Notes: generated from the sequence alone by a model not told the origin. 64,000 bases of DNA from Pseudisothecium myosuroides (GCA_951799445.1 OX637290.1:22872987-22936986); one strand, 5' to 3'; numbered from the stretch's first letter, positions 22,098-32,396 are shown. Numbers and translations are program-made.

Positions 22098-24255
22098 CAG
22101 CTCCATGAACCCGCCCCATTGACGGTATCTAAAGTGCCAGAAAGCTAGCTATAGGTCCAATCTCGGTAGCGCCTCTTCAGTGGCTGCTCCAGAAGATAAC
22201 CACCACGCCCGAATTGCTAAGTATTTGCTTTGTACCTCTTCTAAGGAGGTGGAATTCTTGTATTGTTTGCAGAGTCGCCGATGTTGCTCCTGAAGGTCCG
22301 CCCTGATATCCGCCTTGGTGTGTTTCTCTAAGGATTGCTATCAGTGAAATAGACAAGTTCGCTCCCGATTTACCATAGGCAGAGATGGATCGCCACTCCC
22401 ATAGACGATACGCACTGCATTCCAATTTGCTTGGGCATTGTCGGCCATAAATCCTTTAAAATTTGGATTGGAAAAATCATGCCTGCTGGAAACCACATTC
22501 AAATTTTTCCAGAACACCTGTTGTGCTGCTACATCCTCGGATTGCATATCGCAAACAGTGATAGTCATGACACGGCAGTAAGTAGAATCGTACACATGGC
22601 AGGCCATAGTGGTCCAAGACTTGACGCGTTTGACATGGTCAAACATCATCCAAGCATCCTCCAAGTCTCCACCTGGTTGCATGCGCTTAACCAAGTCTAC
22701 CCTGCTCCCGGGTCCCAGCTCCACCATCTTGAAAATGAAGACTTTGTCAGACTCAGCACCTTGTCCAGGGAAATGGTTTTCTTGGACGAAGGCCCACGTA
22801 CTGGAGTTCCACAGCCTAGTGATGCTGTCCATTACCCCAAAACGACGCAGATATCGAAATGTGGTAACCTCATTACAAATACTGGGTGATGACATTTGCT
22901 TGAACTTGTCCAAAACGGGGACAAGTTCGTCCACTGCCAACATCTTATGGGGAGTATCTTCTGCGCATAAAAGGAATTCGCCGAGGTACTCCTTACTCGC
23001 CTCAAGGACAATGGCAAAATTAGTTGCTGACGGAGTCTGTTCTACTTGCTCGTCAATAAAAGATCGGAGTTTTGCGGAGGAGTCTCTATAATTTCCCTTC
23101 TTCACTGGATGGCTATGGATTCCGAGATGCATGCAAGCTCAGGTCATCAAATTGGAGCCATGTATGTACGTAGTAGATCCTAGCAGGACAACTTCCAATG
23201 CATGTCGGCGGAACTAGACAGATTGAGCATGCAACTGTAGAATGCAATGGAGGATTAGAATGTGGAACAAAGGGGGATGAGGCGGTACCATTCCATTCAG
23301 TCTCATTCGACGATGACAGTCGGTGCCGTCGGTCTAAATATTTGCATGAATTGTTTGTGCATCGGAGGTGCTCCAAACAAGCCGAAGTTCGAAAAGTAAG
23401 GTGAGAGTCAGACTGGATGTGCGTCGTCACTGTTCGGGTCCATGCATGTCCGTCATCTTTTTTATCCATTCCATGCAACTACCTAGCCTTGTTTGATGAT
23501 GGGTACTTTCCCATAGGTAGAAGTTCAAATATGACATCCCCATCAAACTCCGGAGGCAGAAAATCTACCTTCTTTATTGGAATGGAAGTGTAATCTAATT
23601 TACTGAGTACTGACTTCGCACTTCGGCAGGAGCTCAGATTGCGGAGGCATTGCACAATACTATCAATGGGGGAGAGTGGGGGTTTCACATGCACCAGTTC
23701 TGCACGATGTAAAATCGGGGCGTTATGAACAACATGTGCAGATTCTAAATTGGGGCGACAACTAGCAGGTTTTGGTAGAATGCCCTCACTATCCAAATCA
23801 TCACTAAGAACTAGAACAGGGATCTCCGGGGGCTCTAGTTTGACCTTCTCGAGCAGAGGAGTGACATCAATAGCTATGGTAGAACGGCCAGGAGTTAAAG
23901 TGTTAGAACCAATAACTAGTGGAAGGTCCATTAGTCCATACACTCGATAATTTTCAAGCGTCAACAACTAGACCTGACCACCAGCACGAGTAGTTGACAA
24001 CTGAGCAACAGTATGTGATACCACATTAGAGATTGGATCAACAACATCCATGTCCACATGCAAACTCCCCTCAAGAATATTGATCCGTGAAGCTAAAAGG
24101 CTACCACTAACTATCGAGTAACCCTCTTCCCCCACAATGAAAGAAATCGGGATAGTTTGCCCCTCTCCCCTGATGAAAACAATGACTGAGCCGCCATCAT
24201 GCAAGGCAGCCATCGAACTAGTTGAAAAGATAGATAGAGCGATTTCAAGGCTCAA
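22098..24255 (-). pseudogene. MULE transposase, N-terminal and catalytic exon
   Basis: Reading from 24255 the frame has an N-terminal region of unknown fold, stops at 23968-23970 and 23479-23481, then a cysteine-rich finger (ACLEHLRCTNNSCKYL...CSICLVPPTC). After a frameshift near 23140 comes the catalytic core: HVYDSTYCRVMTITVCDMQS (first Asp), FKGFMADNAQANWNAVRIVY (second Asp) and NRERTCLFH (Glu region), a DDE MULE transposase. At the conserved Trp after CLFH two adjacent nonsense codons, TGA TAG (22338-22343), break the frame, which then continues QSLEKHTKADIRADLQEQ. The exon ends FMEL at the donor GTAAGT. The intact family member would cut and paste the element by binding its inverted termini in the nucleus. 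Confidence 0.85.
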
Positions 24256-24533
24256 GAGGAAGTGGGCAGGAGTGGAGAGGCACTTAGAACTTCAGAAACT
24301 CATTGCTATTTAAGATGTTGCAATTGATTGAAACATGGTACAACAGGTAGTAAGTTAATTGGGTGGATTGTGATCTGGTATAGGAGTTGAGTTTAAAGGA
24401 GCAAAGCAACCGTAATTTGTAATAAATTAGTAACCACTTTGACAGATTATAATTAGGTGCTAGTCTCTAGAGTAGAGTAGAGGCTGATGAGTTAGCCGTC
24501 GTTTGTTCAAAATTATTCTTTTCATATTAGAAT

Positions 24534-25195
24534 ACTAGCGGTTGGTGCTTGCTATGCTACGCATTGATTATTAGAATTTTATTAGAATTTTTATGTATTA
24601 GATAAAATGCAGAACAAAAATCTCAATAAATCTTCAAATAAAAATTACTAAAATCTTTGTATAATTTTGTTTATAAGTAAGCATATATTGAAATGAACAA
24701 TAGAAATTTATTGAATGATGAATGAAATATACGCAATGGTGAATATTGTAAAAGATATACATTTATTGTAATGCATTCAATAAATGACTCAATTGTTACG
24801 AACAATGGCAACCCAAAAACTTGGTGAATTGAAAAGAAAAACTCGTAAATTTCAAAAACTTCATGAACAACTTAATTGTTGTGAAATCCAAAATCGCTTC
24901 AATTGAATAAATTTCTCAAATCATTTGGTAGTAGCAATAGAATTTTGAAATCATAAAATCTGTAAAAGTGATATTCTAGAGGTGATTGCAAACTACTACT
25001 CTATTTTTGTAATATAACATTGTGTGAAAATATTATTTTTATGTATACATGATTGAAAATATTTTTACAAAATATTAAAATTAATTATTTCAAAGACTTA
25101 TTGAAATCATTATCATGCATTCTATTCAAATATATCAAAATTTTACTAATATGTGATACAATGAATGCGTAGCATAGCAAGCATGAGCCCCTATT
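24534..25195. mobile_element. Small inverted-repeat element inside the MULE
   Basis: A perfect 20-bp inverted pair TGCTTGCTATGCTACGCATT (24546-24565) and its complement (25164-25183) flank about 600 bp of very AT-rich non-coding DNA. Weaker complementarity extends about 12 bp further out (ACTAGCGG... against ...CCCCTATT). The exact ends and target duplication could not be fixed, so the superfamily is left open. Confidence 0.55.
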
Positions 25196-25313
25196 ATTAA
25201 TGGTAGCATTTGTGATATTACAGAGAGAGTTATGATTTTAGTAGTATGATGAACTGTGTCTATTTTGTTAAGATTAATTTCGGACAAGAACAGGATTTAG
25301 GGTGGTTTTCGGT

Positions 25314-25353
25314 CTCCCAAAAGCAACGCCGACGTTGGCGTTGCTTTTGGGAG
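25314..25353. repeat. Perfect 17-bp-arm hairpin
   Basis: CTCCCAAAAGCAACGCC - GACGTT - GGCGTTGCTTTTGGGAG: 17-bp perfect arms and a 6-nt centre. It sits at the edge of the captured-gene cargo, directly before the 61-bp duplicated segment. Confidence 0.9.
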
Positions 25354-25354
25354 C

Positions 25355-25642
25355 CGGCAGTTGCTGGAGAGAGCGCCCCCGAAAAGATGAAGCCGACATC
25401 GGCCATGGTTTTGGAGGGCTGCTGGGGGAACAATGAGCGGGCCCCAAAAAACGACACCAATGTCGGCTGGGCTTTCGGAGCGCCGCTGGTCGTTCAGACT
25501 GCAGCCCCACAAAGGCGTCGCTGACGTCCGACAAATCTGCATTGATTGGCTGCAATTCACGGACTTTTGCAATTTGGGCATCCATCTCCTTTCCCAATTC
25601 TTCCGCAGACATCTCTGTTGTACTATTATAATCCAAATCCAT
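25355..25642 (-). pseudogene. Captured gene fragment A (minus strand)
   Basis: On the minus strand from 25642 the frame reads MDLDYNSTTEMSAEELGKEM and goes on to IAKVRELQPINADLSDVSDA, a coding-like stretch with no similarity I recognise. A related piece is encoded on the plus strand at about 26150-26250 (LQSLQPVNADSSNSSVNS), so one source gene contributed fragments in opposite orientations. The region also carries the first of two identical 61-bp segments (25355-25415). GC content is clearly above that of the surrounding MULE, consistent with acquisition from a host gene (Pack-MULE-like). Confidence 0.45.
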
Positions 25643-25944
25643 GGGTCGGCCAACATTGCTATCATGCTCTCCTTCAACATCTTTGTCAAGTTCACCAACA
25701 ACAAAAGAACTCCAGTCAATGTCAAGTTCACCAACATCAAAACAACTCCGGTCAATGCCAGCAAATGGAGGACAACATCAAAAACGGCACCAAAATGGGA
25801 AATTTAGAAACTTGATCCGGCAATTTCCGGCTGTGAAGACTCCTGCTCATCCGCTTCTGCGTCACTTTGACGGATAGTATCTTCCATTGCATCACCTAAA
25901 CCAGATGCTCAGAGTTAGGGCAAAAATAATTTGTTGTAAAATGT

Positions 25945-26005
25945 CGGCAGTTGCTGGAGAGAGCGCCCCCGAAAAGATGAAGCCGACATCGGCCATGGTT
26001 TTGGA
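25945..26005 (+). repeat. Second copy of an exact 61-bp segment
   Basis: The 61-bp run starting CGGCAGTTGCTGGAGAGAGC and ending GGCCATGGTTTTGGA is identical to 25355-25415. The copies are 590 bp apart in the same orientation. The second leads straight into the left arm of the long hairpin; in the first the corresponding downstream word (aaatctgcattgattggctgca) appears about 115 bp later. Confidence 0.9.
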
Positions 26006-26203
26006 CGAATCTGCATTGACTGGCTGCAAACTTTGGAGGCCAATAACTTTTAGAGAAATTGTCCAAATCAGGCATGTGAGATGTTTTTCGGCATCTACAG
26101 TTTATGTAGATGCCGAAAAACATCTCACATGCCCAATTTGGACAATTTCTCTAAAAGTTATTGGCCTCCAAAGTTTGCAGCCAGTCAATGCAGATTCGTC
26201 CAA
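26001..26203 (+). ncRNA. Near-perfect 203-nt foldback, candidate proto-microRNA/siRNA hairpin
   Basis: The left arm 26001-26099 and right arm 26105-26203 are complementary at 97 of 99 positions, the only mismatch being one adjacent pair (TG against CA), around the 5-nt loop GTTTA. Either strand transcribed would fold into a long double-stranded RNA suited to Dicer-like processing. Both arms carry sequence related to the captured gene fragments (the 'gcagccagtcaatgcagattcgtcc' part resembles 25528-25556), so small RNAs from it could pair with the source gene. This is the arrangement proposed for new plant microRNAs arising by inverted duplication of a target gene. Transcription is not shown by the sequence. 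Confidence 0.55.
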
Positions 26204-26870
26204 TTCGTCCGTGAACAGTAAGATTCTGTCTGATATGAAAACCCTGATTCAGGTAATACTTTGCAAGCATGCAAGGCAATTGGCCGCCACATTTGATAAT
26301 TTCACTTTTGTCGAAATGGGGTTTTTAACTTACTCAATTTCTTGTTGAATTTAGGTAATTCTGTGCAAGCATGCAAGGCAATTGGCCGCCACATTGTTGC
26401 CCTCGAGGAAGACACTGAAGTCTTTGATGTGAAGTTGAAGCCGTATCTGACTGTGACTCCTCGGCCGATTTTGGCTACATCTGCGTCTATGTTGCCTGCA
26501 ATTGATATTGACCCTCCAATCCGCTTTGTAAAGATAAAGAACCGATTGAGTAAGTGAATTAACTTTGGATTTCTTTCATTTTGCCAATTGAACTCTGCTT
26601 GTCAATACTTACATAATCATACTAATTGTATTTCTGATTTTTCAGACTGAGGGTAATGATTGTCTCACCGGTGAAAGACTATGTGATGGTTCCATGGGAC
26701 GTTGAAGTTGCAGATCTTCAAGCGGCCGTGTCTTCCCCAAGTTTGGCATCACCACGGCGGCAAATTGATCCCCAAGTTCGTAGATTCATTGACGACGAGG
26801 CTGTTGTTGAGATGCATTATCTCTCATCCTCGTCTAACAGTTTTAGTGATTGGAGGATATGAATTTTGAG
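26204..26870 (+). pseudogene. Captured gene fragment B with intron-like gaps (plus strand)
   Basis: Following the hairpin, a coding-like frame gives NSKILSDMKTLIQ, then from 26353 GNSVQACKAIGRHIVALEED and KPYLTVTPRPILATSASMLP up to IKNRL, where A|GTAAGT at 26550 is a good donor. After TTTTTCAG at 26645 another coding-like stretch (MIVSPVKDYVMVPWDVEVAD... ending SFSDWRI, stop at 26862) follows, but the phases do not match directly. A 42-bp piece around 'gcaagcatgcaaggcaattggccgccacatt' occurs twice, 100 bp apart (about 26253 and 26353). The protein family is not recognised. Exon-like and intron-like parts together suggest capture from genomic DNA rather than a retrocopy. Confidence 0.4.
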
Positions 26871-26973
26871 ATTTCTTATATATTTGTGAATTTTGGATAA
26901 TTACATCAGTGAATCTAATGATAATTTTCAATGGTTTTCTTCTTCCTTCCACTCTTTCATTCTATTCTTTGTA

Positions 26974-27962
26974 TTAACCCCTTCACCCCTCAATGCCCAA
27001 GGGGCCTAAAAATGGCCTCTCCGAGTTTCAAGTCCAATTCAAAGTGCTATAACTTTTGCATCCAATGTCCAAATTCAATGAAAATTGTTGGAAAATTTGC
27101 ACTCTCTTTTCTAGTTTGTGTGGTAAAATTTTCAGATCAATCCAAGATGTATTGATTTTTTGTAAGCCAATCGAAATTCAGACGTTCAAGTTGAGTTCAC
27201 CAAACTGCTAATGATGGCTGCAACTTCGGGGACTTGTATCTCATTCATCCAATGTTTTTTTTCAAAAAAATTTGTTGGGTTATATTCCTTTTTAAATCTA
27301 GTTATTGTGGAAAAAATTTCATGTCAATCCAAGTTGTTTTGAAGGTTTGGGAGCAATTCGAAGTTCAAAATCCCGACATTTTTGGACTACAGCAAACTTC
27401 TACAGCTTGTTTCTTCTTCATATAGTGTCCGTTTGCAATAAAAGTTTTTGGAAAAGTTGCGCATACTAGTCTAGTTTGTGTAGCTAAAATTTCATTTCAA
27501 TCCATAAAGTTATGAGTGACTGAGAATCATTTTAGTAGAAGGAGGTTTAGCTTTAGATGTGTTTTCCTACAACTTTTCTTGCTATTTTTTGACATTTGAA
27601 AGCCATTTTGCAGACACAATGAGTCAATTCAATGATGCTTTTTTTTCACCAATGTGTTTGAATGTTGATTTTGAATCACTTTGTAGTTTAAATTTTTTTT
27701 CATTTGAGGAGGTCTAGAAATCAAATTTCACCTCCAAATGTGTTTCTAGGAAAATTTCAGCATCTTTTTTTTACACTAAAACATTATAATCTTGCAATCT
27801 ACACAGTCAAATGACTTTAAATTTGATTTACGCCATCTACAACATGTATACTACAAGATTGTATAGTTGAGATTTTTATACCATACTAACATTTTGAACT
27901 GTATCACTTCAAAAGCAATGATGTTTTCAAACCCAAAAAGGCCCTGGGCCTTGAGGGGGTAA
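26974..27962. mobile_element. TTAA-family element, copy 4, abutting copy 5
   Basis: Opens TTAACCCCTTCACCCCTCAATGCCCAAGG and runs to GGGCCTTGAGGGGGTAAG, where a mutated right TTAA is shared with the start of the next element. Non-coding; lies inside the MULE cargo. Confidence 0.5.
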
Positions 27963-28875
27963 GCCCCGAGGCCTTTTCTCTCCATGAAAACACACTCAAA
28001 ACTGCCACTTCTATTGCAAAGAGCAAAAAACTATAAAAATTGTTTTTTTTTGCATATATAACCGTAGGATCTTATACTAGACTAGTATGAGAATGTACAC
28101 AAGAAATTTCAGAAACTTTGATCAAATAGATTGCAAGATATTTGCATTGAAAGTGAAGAAAACAAGTTTTTTCGCACCTTGCTTGACTAGATTTTTGGGC
28201 TTTGAACCTATTTAACTTAAATTTTTTGTATTGTTGATTTTGATTTTCTAAGTTTATATGTTGAATACTTCAGTTGGGAATCTTGAAAAAAAAATTCAAG
28301 AAAAAAACACTAAATTTTTACTCATTAAAAAATTATTAAGTAGAAATAGGTTCAAGACTGAAGAAATAACTAAATCGATAATAGCTCTAAGACAAAATTG
28401 AAATACCATAATTCCAATAGTGAGATTGTTCTAGAAAGCAAATTCAACCTTGTCTAACTATTTTTTTCTGAAAATTTAAAAAATTGCATTCAAAAATGAA
28501 TCCTAAAAGTTATTTTTTCAAGAAGATGCTTAGATTGCCCGAAAAACTGAGATTGTCCATAACTTTTTCATTATTAGTCCAAATAGAATGAATCAAAGCT
28601 TCAAATGTAGACAAAAAGACATAGATTTGAAAAAAAATATTTAAGAAATTTATTTTGACTTTTTGTGACTTTTTTATGCTGCCTACCGAACTCTATTTTT
28701 GGCATAACTTTTTCTCCCGGGCACCAATTGAAATAAAAATTATATATCCACAAAGCTCTCGCAGAACCGCACAACCTCAAAAAATCCCAAAAAATTTCTC
28801 TACAAATTGAGGTCACAGGAACCTACCCGGACCCAAATTGTCCCCTAACAGGACAATTGGGCCTTTAGGGGTTAA
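27959..28875. mobile_element. TTAA-family element, copy 5
   Basis: Opens GTAAGCCCCGAGGCC (first TTAA mutated) and closes GGGCCTTTAGGGGTTAA with TTAA at 28872-28875. The 28500-28620 stretch is the reverse complement of the 'gagcatcttct...aacttgtagga' block of copy 3, so this copy lies in the opposite orientation. Confidence 0.6.
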
Positions 28876-29538
28876 CCTTAGCTTTGTTTATTCTGATCTC
28901 ATTAATTTACCTGGGTCCTTTAGTCCTTGGTCACTATCATCACATTCGTGCATATTCCCTCATGCACCCATACTCCCCACATGGACATGAAGATGGGGAT
29001 TCCCAAAATGTTAATAATTCAAATTTCACAGAACTACAGAAGATAATCTTTACAAGTTGCAAGACTGAAACATATTTAAAAAATTGGAAGTTGAAATACC
29101 ATATAGTTAGAAGCGACTCAACTAAGTCCGCATTCATGAACACATACACCCTACCCTGAAATTCTATTTTGCAGCAGCACTTTATTACTCGGACAGTTGA
29201 GGGACATAATATTTTCACTTTTATAAGAATGATGATAAAATGACCTATACTTGTATTGTGATCTTATCCATACTTAAATTTTTTTGCTTTAATAAGTCTT
29301 TACGACCCACGGCCATAGGATACATAATAATCTACCCAAATTGATGACTACTCTATTTATAATTTAAACACCTCCTGCTACATCACTAGGTTACTATAGT
29401 TTCCATTATCACAGCAATTTCCACGGTTATAGGGCCCTAACACTACACTATTATTCTTATTTTCACATTTATTTTTACTTTTATTTTTACTTTTATCTTT
29501 TGTCTCTATTTAACTTTAACTTTTAGCAGAAAAAAGTA
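28876..29538. other. MULE right subterminal region
   Basis: AT-rich sequence without a gene, between the last TTAA element and the right terminal inverted repeat. Simple repeats of 'tttttactttta' type lie at about 29450-29525. The word 'aaccgtgga' on the minus strand near 29430 resembles 'aaccgtggagt' near 19630 at the opposite end, so weak inverted similarity may extend inwards beyond the main terminus. Confidence 0.5.
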
Positions 29539-29606
29539 CAACTTTTTGCGCTCTACGCTCACGACCCTACGCTCACCGCTCTGCGCACGCAAAATAGCAA
29601 TCCCCC
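29539..29606 (-). repeat. MULE right terminal inverted repeat
   Basis: Read on the minus strand: GGGGGATTGCTATTTTGCGT followed by GCGCAGAGCGGTGAGCGTAG and ending gcgcaaaaagtt. It pairs with 19359-19432 and is followed outside by the target duplication AACAGTGGG (29607-29615). Confidence 0.85.
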
Positions 29607-29756
29607 AACAGTGGGCTATTACTTCTCATAATGAGGCTCTACTTCCATCCATGGTACAACTCCCCACGATTAATGTACAAAAGTTCAATTTGATCAAAGC
29701 CATGTTGAATGCACATGCACAAGCTGAGAACTATACTCTGGGAGAGCCAAGATCTG

Positions 29757-29994
29757 ATCCTACCTGAAGAGTGATGAAGTCAAGATGGCAACTCCAAGGT
29801 CTCAGTGCTTGGGGTATAGCAGCACTGGCGTGTAGGTTTGGAGTTGCAAGCCCATGCCAAAGCCCACCACACCCCAAGACATATGCTGCTCTGTGAAGGT
29901 GGAACCACAAGGGTTCCAAACCTCGCAAGTAATGTGCAACCATCACTCCCACTGGCATCAACATCCCATAAGAAATCAAATTGATAATCCCATG
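29757..29994 (-). pseudogene. Cytochrome b561 N-terminal exon of the split DOMON-b561 gene
   Basis: After an acceptor ...TGTCAAG the frame reads VHGIINLISYGMLMPVGVMV, then AHYLRGLEPLWFHLHRAAYV. These are the first b561 helices, with the conserved heme-ligand type histidines in VHG and LHR. A one-base frameshift follows near 29890; the next frame reads GFGMGLQLQTYTPVLLYPKH and then TGA where Arg is expected (KH*DLGVAI). The exon ends at TTCAG|GTAGGA (29756). The next exon (18841-19012) is now 10.7 kb away because the MULE sits in the intron. DOMON-b561 proteins pass electrons across the plasma membrane from ascorbate. Confidence 0.8.
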
Positions 29995-30393
29995 GACCTT
30001 GACATCCCCACATCAATCACAATAGCAAATTATCATTAGTGTATGGGCACAAACTCAAGGTTGCCAAATCCCTAAATGAAAAAATTACAAAAAGTCAGAT
30101 ACCACATATCCTTGAGCCTTAGCAAACAGTCAAATAAAACAACTAGAAACTAACGTACTCCAGGATAAAATTTGTAGATTTGCAGGATTCTTTGCAAGGT
30201 TGATTATGGACAAAAACTTCAAAAAATCACCAAACCTACCCTCTGCTCTGGAACATAACTGATTCATATTGAATCCATTTACTCCGTAATATGATATTAA
30301 TTGCGTGGAAATCCTCTTGAAAATGGGAACAAAAAGCTTATGTTTTTGAGGTGCTTGTTGTCACTGATGGACGTAAAAGTGCCGGTGACCATG

Positions 30394-30795
30394 TCACTCG
30401 GTGTTCACTCGCGAGGCCCGATTCTTGGCCATGAGGTGATGGCCACCAGGGCTGAGCGTGGGCAGCTCTATATAGAAGCCTTTGTTCCACACATAATTCA
30501 AAGACACCGTCTGGTTGGAGGCCAAGTGCCAAGTGGTAAAGATTGTGACCACAGGGTCAGTCCCTTCCACAAAATTGTCTCTGCATAGCACGCTCAAATT
30601 GGAGACGGGGTAAGGCGTATTCTCCAGGTGGTACACCATAGCCACCGTCAAGTGGTACTAATACAACACCACCACATTCGCCCGCACCATGTCCCAAAAC
30701 ACCACTAGCACTTGTGTTCCTAGCATCAAGCCTCCTGTGGGGTTGATGCTCCAGCCCACCCAGCCCGTCACATTGTCCACATTCTTGGTGACAAT
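30394..30795 (-). pseudogene. DOMON domain exon (C-terminal half)
   Basis: The minus-strand frame reads VTKNVDNVTGWVGWSINPTG, then GLMLGTQVLVVFWDMVRANV, which matches the DOMON core of AIR12-type and DOMON-b561 plant proteins (GW(V/I)AWxINPTGxxMxGxQALVAF). A TAG interrupts it (VVVLY*YHLTVAMVY), then the frame continues to 30394 with TIFTTWHLASNQTVSLNYVW, the usual end of the domain. It lies just upstream, in transcription order, of the b561 exon at 29994. DOMON modules bind heme or sugar outside the cell. Confidence 0.8.
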
Positions 30796-30839
30796 TAATG
30801 AACAACTTAGAAGTGGAAGCAACTACTTTGCAACTAAAC

Positions 30840-31310
30840 CAATTCTCCCTACAAGCCTTGAACTTTTACATCATGAACATATTTGCTAAAATGGCATGTG
30901 TCAGAGCATCAAAATTGTGAGGTTCAAGTGCATAAAGCATGAAACGCATCCTCTGTGAGAACGCAATGGACAGCTTACAAGTGAAAACAATTGCATTGCA
31001 AAAACACCAATTCTCTTTTCACATACCAAATACAATCCCTGAGCAAACTTTGGCATGATCGCCATCTTTGTTGAAATGGCATGAATCACAGCTTCAAAAT
31101 CATGAGGCTCAAGAGCGCAACATTTGCTCTAAAGCTAGAGCTTTGGACAATTGCACAAAATGTAGAAGGTTGGGTTGACACCCTGACCCACCCAACCCAC
31201 CAACCCACCACGCTGCTCACATCCTTGTGACAAAGTAATAGATAGTTTAGCAGTAGAAGAAGTGTTTTTCAACTAAACAAACTCTTGCTAGCTTCACACC
31301 AAATATAGTA
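30840..31310 (-). pseudogene. Degenerate duplicate(s) of the DOMON exon
   Basis: Around 31165-31300 the sequence repeats, with many changes, the 30740-30860 stretch (the 'gacccacccaaccc...cacatccttgtgacaa..aat' phrase against 'agcccacccagcccg...cacattcttggtgacaatt'). A weaker match surrounds 30940-31020. No open frame remains. These look like old local duplications of the DOMON exon. Confidence 0.4.
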
Positions 31311-31759
31311 GACATGCCAATCACTACACAACTCAGGTTTCACATGGCATAGTAAATGAATCCCAAGTTGATTTGAAACTTCTAGTAACTTTCAGTTAAA
31401 GTCTCAAACTGTCCACAAAAAAGATCACTCTAGAATCACGGAATTCTTAAGATTAAAGATGCATACACTGATGAGAACTGGCCAAACAAGTGTGTTTTTT
31501 TTCACCGCAAATCCATTGCACATAACTATTCTCACTAGGTAAGAGAGTAAAAGTTGGTCATACAAGAAAGTTTCTTGTAATTCTACAACAGACGATTATG
31601 TGGATACAAAACTAGACAAAGGACGGATGTAAATTCGGAGCTACAAGAAGGGAACCAACTTGCTTACCACATGAACAAAAATCTCTTGCCATCATTCAAT
31701 GCAGCTGGTGTGTGGTTGTTACGCAGAGAGGGAGAATTGTGCAATCAATGGTATTCAAG

Positions 31760-31995
31760 ACCTCAACAAATGAATGGGATCATATGCCATGGACAGTAGT
31801 GAATGTCAAGTTGATGGTTGGTTGGACATGTGCAAGTGTGCAACGTCCAAGTAAGAGAGGCACCCAAGTGACCCCAGCTTGCTACAATCTGTGAAGCTCC
31901 TGGCAGTGAAGGTTTTGTTGCAATCTTACACAATTGCTCCCTCCAAGCCCACAACCAGCGCAACAACTAGTACATGCAATTGGAACAACGAAGCC
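31760..31995 (-). pseudogene. DOMON-b561 first exon: signal peptide and DOMON N-terminus
   Basis: On the minus strand a hydrophobic, signal-peptide-like VVALVVGLEGAIV is followed by a TAA and then DCNKTFTARSFTDCSKLGS. After a one-base shift comes LGASLTWTLHTCTCPTNHQL. The C...C-L-SLGASLxWT pattern is the N-terminal start of the plant DOMON domain. The duplicate of this exon at 34.2 kb has CAA in place of the TAA (AIAQDCNKTF). In order with 30394-30795, 29757-29994 and 18841-19012 it completes a recognisable, but multiply broken, DOMON-b561 gene. Confidence 0.65.
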
Positions 31996-32396
31996 ATCAC
32001 CATCCTCTATTGGAACAACCGTTCTTGCAAGTCAAGTGATGGCGGGAGTGATGGACGCTTTCACAACACAACAACCTCCAAACTACCACGTAGAAGATTG
32101 TCAAGATTGAGAATCCCCAAGCACCCCTCCTTCGAAGCAAAAATGATGTCCTATCAAACAAGCATTCTAGGCATCCACTCCCTTACAAGAACAAGGGAAT
32201 TTCCATTAAACTGACATGTTTCACTTATAAATGACAATGTTGTTTGCAATTGTAAAAACTATTTCGATCCTACATTTTGGAAGAAAATCCACGTAGCATC
32301 TCATTTTGGCAATTGATAGTGTGCTAATTTAATTGAAATTAAAAAAATCTTTGCTATTCATCTACAAAAATCAAGTTACTTTAACAATTAAATCAC

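Larger units (their letters stand above)
19359..29606 (-). mobile_element. Complete 10.25-kb Mutator-like element (MULE)
   Basis: Terminal inverted repeats of about 70-75 bp bound the element, and the 9-bp sequence AACAGTGGG is directly repeated outside them (19350-19358 and 29607-29615), the length expected for Mutator transposition. Inside, on the minus strand, is a decayed transposase (20324-24255). The other half holds a small MITE, captured gene fragments, a long hairpin and two TTAA-family elements. Joining the flanks across one duplication leaves an ordinary intron of roughly 500 bp in the DOMON-b561 gene, so the insertion site is intronic. Defective transposase implies it is now immobile unless helped in trans. 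Confidence 0.85.

Noticed and set aside
19118..29767. A plus-strand gene split by the MULE: the frames at 19118-19360 and 29614-29767 join in phase (IQQW + AITSHNEALL)
   Set aside because: The joined frame of about 130 codons lies antisense to an intron of the DOMON-b561 gene and has no recognisable domain. Phase agreement has a one-in-three chance. It is noted only as support for the MULE boundaries.
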